From Rikenellaceae bacterium (GTDB taxonomy: Bacteria > Bacteroidota > Bacteroidia > Bacteroidales > Rikenellaceae), in contig JAJBVT010000030.1 in NCBI GenBank assembly GCA_020859685.1, positions 1-58,052 on the forward strand: 58,052 nucleotides of DNA. Reading direction: 5' to 3'. The notes below the pieces were generated by a model. The model saw nothing but the letters and a program-made list of their open reading frames with translations. It was not told the DNA's origin and did not search any database. This document shows, piece by piece, positions 47,394 to 55,538 of the stretch (the stretch's first letter is position 1; every line of letters starts with the position of its first letter). The position numbers and the translations under genes were made by a program.

Positions 47394-47402
47394 CAGGCGG
47401 CC

Positions 47403-49235
47403 ATGAACCTATTTAATAAACTTACGATAACCCTTGCGGCGTGTGCGGCGATCTGCTCGTGCGGCGATGTTCTGGATATGCCCGAGGACGGACGCTATTC
47501 GCTCGACGATATTTTCGGCGACTTCGACCTTACGATGGCCTACGTGAATAAGTGCTACTCCTACATGCCGGGCGGTGACTATATAAAGGACTACGCCTTC
47601 GGATACGGGGGTAGCCTGCTGGCTTCTTTCTGCGACGAGGCGCAGGATACGCGCGACGTTATGCCGGGCGAGGTGAGCAACTGGTATCAGGGCAACGGCA
47701 CGGCAGCGGCCTTCCCGATGCCGGACTACTGGACTCTATACTATCAGGGTATCAGGACTTGCAATATATTTCTGGACAGGATAGAGACCGCTCCGTTCCT
47801 CGATGGCGACCGCATCATGCAGAGCGAGGCCAACCTCTGGAAAGCGCAGGTACATGCCCTCAGGGCCTTCTATATGTTGCAGATTATAAAACGGTACGGT
47901 CCCGCACCGATAATCACCGGGCCGATGGAGGAGGGGGCCGATTTTTCGAAGGTCGAAAGGGCCTCGTTTTCGGAATGTGTCGACGCGATTATAGAAGATT
48001 GTGAGACCGCGGTCGCCTACGGCCTGCCGTGGAGGATAGGCAGCCAAATGCAGACCGATTACGGCATGATGTCGCGGGCGGTGGTATACGCCATCCAATC
48101 GCAGGCTGCCCTTTATGCCGCAAGCCCGCTCTGGAACGACGCGGCCGACCCCCTCGAAAAATGGAGATGGGCCGCCCGGATAACGGGCGACGCGCTGAAC
48201 CGGTGTTTGGAGAATGACTACCAACTGTTCCGCAGTGCACCCGACGCCGGGTCGCTCGGAAGTTCCACGGGCGCTTACCAGTCCTATTTCTTTTCCAAGA
48301 TGGATGTAGAGCGGCAACGAGACAAGGAGACAATCTATGAATGCAAAACCCAGTTGAACGTATGGAACGAAAGCGGCCTTCCGGTTAATCCGGCGACAAT
48401 CCGCGCCGGAGCCTGCCCAACTCAGGAGATGGTGGACGCCTACGAGATGGAGAACGGCGAACACCCGTTCGTGCTCGACGCGGACGGATGCGTGGTTTAC
48501 GACGGTATAGTGCCGAGAATAAATCCGGCCTCGGGGTACGACGAATCCGACCCCTACGCAGGAAGGGACCCGCGCCTTACGGCCTCTGTATTCTTCAACG
48601 GCTCCCTCTTAAATCTGGAGGAACCGGAATCGGCGCTCCAGATTTATGACGGCGGCGACTGCCGGGTTTCTCCGACAGACCAGAGGTATACCCGCACGGG
48701 TTATTACCTCCGCAAATTTCACCACAACCTCTCGACCGCCGGGAACGTCGCCGACGGCTATATGAAGATATTCCGGCTGGGGGAACTCTATCTCAACTTC
48801 GCCGAGGCGGCCAACGAGGCCTACGGCCCCGGAACGGCGGTGCCCGACGTGACGGGCAGCGTCCGCACTGCCCTCGCTGCGGTGAATGCCGTACGCGACC
48901 GCGCGGGAATGCCCGGCTTACCGGCGGGAATGCCGCAGGATGGGTTCCGGGCAAGGTACCGCAACGAACGGCGGGTAGAACTCGCCTTCGAGCAGCACCG
49001 GTTCTACGACGTTCGCCGCTGGAAGATACTCGACAAGACGGACCGCACGGTTACGGGTGTGGACACCTGGCGCCACACTGTGCCCGACGACGGGTACTCT
49101 TACGAATACCGGAGGTTCGTCGTGGGGGAGAGGGAGAATTACGGCCCGCAATATCTGATGATGCCCCTGCTGGTGGAGGAGGTGAGCAAAATGAAGATGT
49201 ATACCGGAACCGACTGGCAGAACCCGGGCTGGTAA
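47403..49235 (+). CDS. SusD/RagB-like outer-membrane lipoprotein
   Basis: A 610-residue SusD-family lipoprotein with lipobox cysteine C20 (CAAICSCGDVLDMPEDG). The C-terminal block YRNERRVELAFEQHRFYDVRRW (key residues NERR.EL.FE and YDVRRW, about 520-540) is diagnostic. It is the partner of the short SusC. It shares the terminal DWQNPGW motif with the first SusD of PUL2, consistent with duplication of a SusC/SusD pair followed by divergence. Confidence 0.92.
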   Translation: MNLFNKLTITLAACAAICSCGDVLDMPEDGRYSLDDIFGDFDLTMAYVNKCYSYMPGGDYIKDYAFGYGGSLLASFCDEAQDTRDVMPGEVSNWYQGNGTAAAFPMPDYWTLYYQGIRTCNIFLDRIETAPFLDGDRIMQSEANLWKAQVHALRAFYMLQIIKRYGPAPIITGPMEEGADFSKVERASFSECVDAIIEDCETAVAYGLPWRIGSQMQTDYGMMSRAVVYAIQSQAALYAASPLWNDAADPLEKWRWAARITGDALNRCLENDYQLFRSAPDAGSLGSSTGAYQSYFFSKMDVERQRDKETIYECKTQLNVWNESGLPVNPATIRAGACPTQEMVDAYEMENGEHPFVLDADGCVVYDGIVPRINPASGYDESDPYAGRDPRLTASVFFNGSLLNLEEPESALQIYDGGDCRVSPTDQRYTRTGYYLRKFHHNLSTAGNVADGYMKIFRLGELYLNFAEAANEAYGPGTAVPDVTGSVRTALAAVNAVRDRAGMPGLPAGMPQDGFRARYRNERRVELAFEQHRFYDVRRWKILDKTDRTVTGVDTWRHTVPDDGYSYEYRRFVVGERENYGPQYLMMPLLVEEVSKMKMYTGTDWQNPGW

Positions 49236-49273
49236 ACCATAAACCTGACTATTAACTCAAAAAACCGAACGAG

Positions 49274-50608
49274 ATGAAAAAGACCTTTTTAACGTTGGCT
49301 ACCGCGCTTGCATGCCTGTTTATGTACAGCTGTTCGAGCGATAAGGAAGACGGACCTACCGACCCGATAGACCCTACCGACCCCGACCCGCCGACCGAGG
49401 TGGTCGAAGAGGAGAGTTTGCAGTTCACCAATAAGACCATCGCCCTTCCCGTGGAAAACTTCCCGGCCATAGATGTCTCGGCAAATGAGATTACCCTTCT
49501 CAAAGGCGACTACGCCGCAGTCAAGGACGGTGTTCAGTTCGACGGTGACCTCTTTGCCGAGGGTGTCCTAATCGAGGACGGGGAAGTTATATCGATACGA
49601 CAGGACCAGAAGGATCTGGTGAAATTTACCACCAAAACCGGAGGTTCGGGTGCCAGAATCAAGATAGAAGGCATAGGCAGCACATCGGCCCTGACGGCGG
49701 CCGAGGGAGTGGGGCGCGGCATATACTTCTACACCATCCGCCCGGTGGATGCCAACAGCTCCGGATACCTGAAAGGCACCCGACTTTATACTTCGGGCAA
49801 CGAGAGCAATCTCGTGCAGACACTCCAGCTCGAAGGCGGGCGAAAATATCTGCTCCGCAGGGACCATGTTCCCGAAAGCGGCAATCCGAAAGATATCGAA
49901 GGATGGATATTCTTTCCCTGGGTGGCCGATATGAGCGGCGGTTACGCGACGGATAATCACCTGAAGGCTATGAGCATCTATCCGGAGGAGGCCTACCGCC
50001 TACCGGTGGAGCAGCAGGTGCCTATTCTGACATCGCACTCTACCCCGGAAGCTGCATACTACACCTTCCGGATTACAAACTTCGTGAACCTCAATCCGGC
50101 CAATCCGGGTGAAGAGACCGAAGAAAACCTCTGGTATTACGCACAGGGTAACGGCTATCTGAGCGCCTACATAACGATGAACTCCCTCTCTGTCGACATG
50201 TCCGATTACGACGTCATAGCGGAAGGCTTGGATCCCGAGGTCGGAAATGACGACCCGTGGGCGAGGGCATTCGGGGTGAACGCCGAATTTCTCCTCTATA
50301 TCGCGGCGGATTACGGGAATATTACAGAAGCGGACCTTGCGACACCGGAACAGTACCGCGAATTTGTTTCCAACGACGGTGTGGACCCGGGCGAGAAATA
50401 TCTGGTCGTGAAACTGACCGAACCGGAAGAGATGGTAAACACCATGGAGGATATGACGTTCATATTCAAACGCCGGGCGAACGCCAACGACCCCACCGCG
50501 CGGATACGTTTCGAAGGGCTATATTACGACGAAAACCTCGGCTGCATGGTCACCGACACCGGCATGAATTTCCGGAGCGTTCCCGGTCCCGCGGAGGGCG
50601 GCGAATAA
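49274..50608 (+). CDS. Unrecognised lipoprotein, candidate surface glycan-binding protein
   Basis: A 444-residue lipoprotein with lipobox cysteine C20 followed by SSDKEDG, an acidic surface-export-like signal, and then a short Pro/Asp-rich tether (PTDPIDPTDPDPPTE). The rest is beta-strand-rich with no catalytic motif that I can name. Its position right after the second SusD is that of the surface glycan-binding protein in many PULs, so I infer a glycan-binding role in PUL2. I do not recognise the domains. It is in the same operon (38 bases after SusD) and the following lipoprotein starts 61 bases later. Confidence 0.65.
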   Translation: MKKTFLTLATALACLFMYSCSSDKEDGPTDPIDPTDPDPPTEVVEEESLQFTNKTIALPVENFPAIDVSANEITLLKGDYAAVKDGVQFDGDLFAEGVLIEDGEVISIRQDQKDLVKFTTKTGGSGARIKIEGIGSTSALTAAEGVGRGIYFYTIRPVDANSSGYLKGTRLYTSGNESNLVQTLQLEGGRKYLLRRDHVPESGNPKDIEGWIFFPWVADMSGGYATDNHLKAMSIYPEEAYRLPVEQQVPILTSHSTPEAAYYTFRITNFVNLNPANPGEETEENLWYYAQGNGYLSAYITMNSLSVDMSDYDVIAEGLDPEVGNDDPWARAFGVNAEFLLYIAADYGNITEADLATPEQYREFVSNDGVDPGEKYLVVKLTEPEEMVNTMEDMTFIFKRRANANDPTARIRFEGLYYDENLGCMVTDTGMNFRSVPGPAEGGE

Positions 50609-50669
50609 CACCCTTTTTCCCGGGCGGCGGCTTTCGGGCCGCTTCCCGGTTACATAAAAGCAAAATGTA

Positions 50670-52064
50670 ATGAAAAAAATAAAGATTTTACCGGTTTTTT
50701 TCGCGGCTGTACTACTGTTCACCTCCGGATGCAAGAGCGACCCGGATACCGATCCCGGAGGGGAACCGGGACCGGGTCCGGAGCCCGGGCCAGTCGAAAC
50801 TCCGGCGCCGGGCACCTTCTCCTTCGCACCCAACCAGCTTGCCGCCAACGTTTGGTACCAGCCTGAAGGGAGGCTTATCAATGGCCACGTAGACGAGAGT
50901 TTCGGGAATGCCGGTTTATGGCCGGAGCTGATATCGCGTCTGAAAGAGACCGACGGCTATTTTTCGGTATTTGCCGCTGAAATTGGATATATGTCTACCG
51001 AAACGGGAGTCATACCCCTGCTTAAAAATGAAGGGTTGAGGTTATCAGTCGAATTGCCGGGATTTACCCAATGCCTGTACGGAACCGATCTGGGTGAGGC
51101 CGAACTTAACGGTAAGGCGGTGGGCGGTACCGACAATATATTCCAGAGGATATTTCAGATATCCAATCCCACCGACAGGCCGGACCCGGACGGTAAGGGT
51201 TGGTTTTACAGCAGCGACCGGGAGGACGTTGTTCCGGACCAGATACTTTTCGACGAACGGATGCCCAACCTTTGCCCGGAATTCGATGCGGAAAAACTCG
51301 CCTACACCGAAGGAACATGGCAGGAGAGGAAGAATGCGGCAAGGCGAAATAATTTCTGTTTCTATTTCGGCATGGAGTTCAATGAACTGTTGGACAGGCT
51401 GAGGCAGGATTACGTGGATTTCCTACGCGTGGCAAAGACCAAATGGGGAGACAGGATGCCGGAAATCGGTATCCACTGGAACGTTATAGCCGCCTGGGAA
51501 TGGAGGGACGAGAACGGAATCGACGTAGTGAATTCGCTCTACCCCGATTACCTTAAAGACCCGGGTAACTTCGGTAGGATGGCGTTGACTTATCCACAGT
51601 ACAACTCGGTGGAATACTGCAATATGCTCATCGACGAGCTCGATGCCGCAGGTTTCAAACCCTCCACCGTTCTGTTCGACGTGGACTGGATTTACAGTGT
51701 CCCGTACCTGACGGAGGTACTGCTGCGCCACAAAACCGAACTAAAGGCGCGCGGTATACAAATGGGGATTAACATTGTAGAGGCGAGTCCCTCGCTCGGC
51801 GAGTATCAGGAGCTCTACTACGACGGTAATACCCTCTCGGTCCGTGACGGAGTGTCCGGCAACAAAAACATCTGCTACGAGAACACCGTCAAGGCCATAA
51901 TGCAGTTCCTCGTCGGCAGCGGAATTTATGAGGAGGGCATGCAAATCAGGGTGACGAGCTGGACCGGCCGCCCGGAAGAGACCGGGGACGAAGTGGACGA
52001 AAGCAGGGAAGGGTCGATGGCGCACGCCGCCAACGAGGTCTACCGTATAATGAAAGGAATATAA
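50670..52064 (+). CDS. Unrecognised lipoprotein, possible TIM-barrel hydrolase
   Basis: A 464-residue lipoprotein with lipobox cysteine C21, a Pro/Gly/Glu linker (about 22-48) and a single folded domain (about 52-464). That domain alternates strand-like segments (YFSVFAAEIGYM 97-108, LRLSVELPGF, PEIGIHWNVIAAW 264-276, STVLFDVDWIY 332-342, IQMGINIVEAS 363-373, MQIRVTSW) with helices, as in a TIM barrel. Acidic residues sit at strand ends: D337, D339 and E371. This is the layout of a glycoside hydrolase, but I cannot place it in a known family. It lies between a candidate glycan-binding lipoprotein and a GH110 gene, so an endo-acting surface enzyme of PUL2 is plausible. No function can be assigned from sequence alone. 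Confidence 0.65.
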   Translation: MKKIKILPVFFAAVLLFTSGCKSDPDTDPGGEPGPGPEPGPVETPAPGTFSFAPNQLAANVWYQPEGRLINGHVDESFGNAGLWPELISRLKETDGYFSVFAAEIGYMSTETGVIPLLKNEGLRLSVELPGFTQCLYGTDLGEAELNGKAVGGTDNIFQRIFQISNPTDRPDPDGKGWFYSSDREDVVPDQILFDERMPNLCPEFDAEKLAYTEGTWQERKNAARRNNFCFYFGMEFNELLDRLRQDYVDFLRVAKTKWGDRMPEIGIHWNVIAAWEWRDENGIDVVNSLYPDYLKDPGNFGRMALTYPQYNSVEYCNMLIDELDAAGFKPSTVLFDVDWIYSVPYLTEVLLRHKTELKARGIQMGINIVEASPSLGEYQELYYDGNTLSVRDGVSGNKNICYENTVKAIMQFLVGSGIYEEGMQIRVTSWTGRPEETGDEVDESREGSMAHAANEVYRIMKGI

Positions 52065-52138
52065 ATCAACGGTAATTAAACAGCTGTATAGCTTCCGCCA
52101 TAAGGCGGTCGTATGCTATTCTTATACCCGGAACACAG

Positions 52139-54055
52139 ATGAAGAGAGTAATTAATACGGCCGTAATAATATCGGCTTTGATATGCTGTTGCACGCTCAG
52201 CTACGCGGGCGGCCCGGTGGTGAATGCGGCCGATTACGGGCTGCGCGAAGGCGCGGACAACACCCCGGCCATACGCCGGGCGCTTGCGGTTTGCCGAGAG
52301 ACGGGCGCGTCTAAACTCCTTATACCACAGGGTACATACGATCTGTACCCTGACGAGGCCGAGGAAAAGTATTGCCACGTCGCAAACAACGACGACGGAA
52401 TGAAACGGGTTGTTTTCCTGCTCGATGGGTTGGAGGATTTCGAGGTGGACGGCGGAGGTTCGCTGTTCGTGTGCCACGACCATATGGTGCCGTTCGAGGC
52501 GGAAGGGTGCCGGAACCTCCGGCTTCGCAACTTCTCGGTCGACTGGGCCACGCCTTTCTATCTGCAGGGCCGGGTGGCGCGGGTGGACCAAGCGGCTAAC
52601 TCCTTCGACATGGAGATACTCGGCCAGTGCAATTGGGAGATACAGGGCGAGCGGTTGGTCTATTCCAACAAGCGGAGAGCCACGACCGACAACTGGTATT
52701 TTATGGCGCCGCCCATGCAGAAGGACGTGGTTTGGTATCAGGACCTCTACTGGAATATCTGGTACGACCCCGTTACCAAAGCCCCGGCCTATTGCGACGA
52801 ACTGACTACCCGGGTGACGGAGTGGAATTTCGGGCTCGACCGGCCCGCCGTGGCGACCGACCTCGGCGATGGTACGGTGCGGTTGACGGACGCCTGCGGG
52901 GAGTTGCCGCGGCAGGGGTGGATTTTGGTCTCCATAGGGTTGAAGTCGCCCAACCGGCTCTCCCCGGCTATACACGTAGCGGACTGCAGTAAGGTGCTGG
53001 TTGAGAACGTCACGGTGCATCATGCCGCCGGTATGGTGCTGGTGGCCGAGAGTTCCGAGGACCTGGTCCTGCGCAACTATAACGTTCTCCTGCCGGAAGG
53101 GTCGGAGCGCATAGTTACGGCGACCGCCGACGCCACCCATTTCGTGGGCTGCACGGGCAATATCCAATTGGAGGACTGCACGTTCGAAAATATGCTGGAC
53201 GACGGCACCAATATCCATAACGTCTACGCCGAGGTCGCACGGACCACCGGCCCGAACAGCCTTGTGATGACCCTCGGTCACTCGCAGCATCAGGGTTTCC
53301 GTTTTGCCCGCCCGGGCGAACAGGTGGCCTTAACGGATGCGGTCACTCTAAGGCCCTACCGGACGCTGACGGTCGACCGGATTGAGGCGGTGAACGCTCA
53401 TGCCTTCGAAGTGACCTTCCGCGAGGAAATAGGCGATGCGGTCCGGCCCGGTTCCGTGGCCGAGAACCTGACGCGACAGCCCGACGTGGTAATACGTAAC
53501 TGCGAAGTGCGCCGGAACCGGGCGCGCGGTATTCTCATATCTACCGCCGGAAAGGTGTTGGTAGAAGATAACCGATTCCTCGAATGCACCTACGCGGGAA
53601 TTATGCTCTCCGGCGACGCTAATTACTGGTTCGAGTCGGGCCATGTCGGCGACCTCACGGTACGCGGTAATCTGTTCGAGGCTCAGGGCCTGGTGACGGG
53701 TAACGCCCCGGTGCTCTGTATCATCCCCGAGGTCGGAGACCCTTCCGACCCGTCATGGTTTTACCACCGTAATATTACTTTCGAGGATAATACCATCAAC
53801 TCGTTCAGCAGGGTTCTTGTGGAGGCGCGCTCGGCCGAAAATATAACGTTCCGCAACAATACCGTGAATGCCAGTACGGTATATCCGCTTGCGGACCCGG
53901 CTGGTCCGGCGTTTATCTTCGACGGATGCCGGAACGTCCGGATAAGCGGCAACCGGTATAACTGGCCCTTCCCCGCGACCGTCCATGCGGGTTCCGTATG
54001 CAGCGGCATAATCGCTTCCGGCAATACCGGGATTGCCGACTTCCGGCTGGACTGA
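52139..54055 (+). CDS. GH110 alpha-1,3-galactosidase, secreted
   Basis: A 638-residue enzyme with a signal peptide (about 1-23) and a right-handed parallel beta-helix made of short repeated strands (NITFEDNTINS, NVRISGNRYN). The catalytic pattern of GH110 is intact: D331 in TADATHFVGC and D354-D355 in MLDDGTNIH, with the 23-residue spacing known in this inverting family. GH110 enzymes remove terminal alpha-1,3-linked galactose, e.g. from blood-group B antigens or linear alpha-galactosides; a marine member acts on carrageenan-type galactosides. In a sigma/anti-sigma-controlled PUL this fits host O-glycan use, but an algal galactan is also possible. Confidence 0.88.
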   Translation: MKRVINTAVIISALICCCTLSYAGGPVVNAADYGLREGADNTPAIRRALAVCRETGASKLLIPQGTYDLYPDEAEEKYCHVANNDDGMKRVVFLLDGLEDFEVDGGGSLFVCHDHMVPFEAEGCRNLRLRNFSVDWATPFYLQGRVARVDQAANSFDMEILGQCNWEIQGERLVYSNKRRATTDNWYFMAPPMQKDVVWYQDLYWNIWYDPVTKAPAYCDELTTRVTEWNFGLDRPAVATDLGDGTVRLTDACGELPRQGWILVSIGLKSPNRLSPAIHVADCSKVLVENVTVHHAAGMVLVAESSEDLVLRNYNVLLPEGSERIVTATADATHFVGCTGNIQLEDCTFENMLDDGTNIHNVYAEVARTTGPNSLVMTLGHSQHQGFRFARPGEQVALTDAVTLRPYRTLTVDRIEAVNAHAFEVTFREEIGDAVRPGSVAENLTRQPDVVIRNCEVRRNRARGILISTAGKVLVEDNRFLECTYAGIMLSGDANYWFESGHVGDLTVRGNLFEAQGLVTGNAPVLCIIPEVGDPSDPSWFYHRNITFEDNTINSFSRVLVEARSAENITFRNNTVNASTVYPLADPAGPAFIFDGCRNVRISGNRYNWPFPATVHAGSVCSGIIASGNTGIADFRLD

Positions 54056-54173
54056 ACAATGAACTTCGGTGATATTATGACTGATAGCCGGAATATATTC
54101 GAGAGTGGTCACCCCGTTCCAAAAATCGGGTTACCGGGCTACCGGACCGAAAAACATTTAATCATAAATACCG

Positions 54174-55538
54174 ATGAGAACTGTAAACAAATTGACCTGT
54201 ATACTTCTACTTTTGGCCGGATGCCTCCACGCGAGCGGGCAGGCAGAAGATTACACCCGTTACGCCGGGCTTCTCAAAGAGAATCTGGGCCGTGATTTCA
54301 GGATGATGTACCGCGAGGCGGGCGGGGTATTGCCGTACCCGTTCCTGACAGCGGGCAGCGAGGCCTATGCCGACTGCCTATGGGACTGGGATTCGTGGCT
54401 CTCCAATATCGCCCTTCGGCAGATACTCCACGACCGGGGCATCCCGGCTGAGCAGGAGGAGGTGATGAAATACGAGCGGGGTTGTATCCTCAATTCGCTG
54501 GCTTACTGCAACGGTATGGGATGGATACCCATAATCATAGCCCGCGACAATGAGTTCGACGCGCTGCGGCCGCTGAACGCCTACGAGGAGAACACCCACA
54601 AACCCTGCCTTACGCAACACGCAGCGTTTCTGGTACGGATGGACGGCGGCGATGCGGAGTGGCTCAGGGAGGATTTCGCCAAAATGCAGTATTTTATGAA
54701 CGGCTACCGTACCCGGCAGTTCCATCGCCCTACCGGTCTCTACTTCTGGATAAACGACGTAATGATAGGTGTGGACAACGACCCCGGAACGTTCTACCGC
54801 CCGGCCCGCAGTTCCGGTTCTATCTACCTAAATTGTATGATGTATAAAGAGCTGCTTGCCATGTCCTACCTTGCCGGATGTCTCGGCCTTAACGAGATTC
54901 TGGCCGATTACAACGCGTGGGCCGAAGCGCTCGGGCAGGCCGTTCGCGAACACTGCTGGGACGAGCGCGACGGCTTTTATTACAACGTCGACCTGAACCT
55001 TACCCCGGTGGTAAACGACCGCTGGCACTACCACCAGGGCGCCCAGCGCCACTGGGAGTGCCTGATACAGCGTATCGACGTCTGGTCGGGATTCATGGCC
55101 CTGTGGAGCGGTATCGCAACGCCGGAACAGGCCGAACGGATGGTGCGCGGGCGGCTGCTGGACGACCGGACGTTCAACTCCCCGTACGGGGTAAGGACTC
55201 TCTCGAAACTGGAGAAAATGTATAACGTGAAGGCCAGCGGCAATCCCTCCTCGTGGCTCGGACCGATATGGGGTATCTCCAACTATATGACCTGGAAGGG
55301 GGTCCGGGATTACGGCTTCGAAGAGGAGGCCCGCGAACTGGCCGCCAAAACCATCGTCCTCTTCGGCCGCGATATAGAACGGACGGGCGAACTTCACGAA
55401 TACTACCAGCCCGACAACGGCGAACCGATACTCAACAAGGGTTCCAGAACTGGAATTACCTCGTGCTTAACATGCTTGCATGGATGGAAGGCCGTGAAGC
55501 GATATCCGAATTTTGACCGCAAACATCTCACATTATGA
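54174..55538 (+). CDS. GH63-like (alpha/alpha)6-barrel glycoside hydrolase with apparent frameshift near the C-terminus
   Basis: A lipoprotein-like enzyme (lipobox LLAGC, C17) with an (alpha/alpha)6 barrel related to GH63 glucosidases and mannosylglycerate hydrolases. Key motifs are CLWDWDSWLSN (D71, D73), the candidate acid D201 in IGVDNDP, and GELHEYYQPDNGEP (E406, E409). After residue 423 (55440-55442) the frame appears wrong. The +2 frame continues with GFQNWNYLVLNMLAWMEG, the aromatic helix expected at the end of this family, and stops at 55516, 18 bases before the next gene. The in-frame reading gives an unrelated 31-residue tail ending at 55538 and overlapping the next start. A single T missing from GGTTTCC (now GGTTCC at 55440-55445) would explain it: a sequencing error or a real frameshift mutation. 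Confidence 0.75.
   Translation: MRTVNKLTCILLLLAGCLHASGQAEDYTRYAGLLKENLGRDFRMMYREAGGVLPYPFLTAGSEAYADCLWDWDSWLSNIALRQILHDRGIPAEQEEVMKYERGCILNSLAYCNGMGWIPIIIARDNEFDALRPLNAYEENTHKPCLTQHAAFLVRMDGGDAEWLREDFAKMQYFMNGYRTRQFHRPTGLYFWINDVMIGVDNDPGTFYRPARSSGSIYLNCMMYKELLAMSYLAGCLGLNEILADYNAWAEALGQAVREHCWDERDGFYYNVDLNLTPVVNDRWHYHQGAQRHWECLIQRIDVWSGFMALWSGIATPEQAERMVRGRLLDDRTFNSPYGVRTLSKLEKMYNVKASGNPSSWLGPIWGISNYMTWKGVRDYGFEEEARELAAKTIVLFGRDIERTGELHEYYQPDNGEPILNKGSRTGITSCLTCLHGWKAVKRYPNFDRKHLTL

Noticed and set aside
55434-55445. Programmed -1 frameshift in the GH63-like gene
   Set aside because: The bases CAACAAGGGTTC do not form a slippery heptamer of the X-XXY-YYZ type, and no stimulatory hairpin was evident; a simple base loss explains it better.
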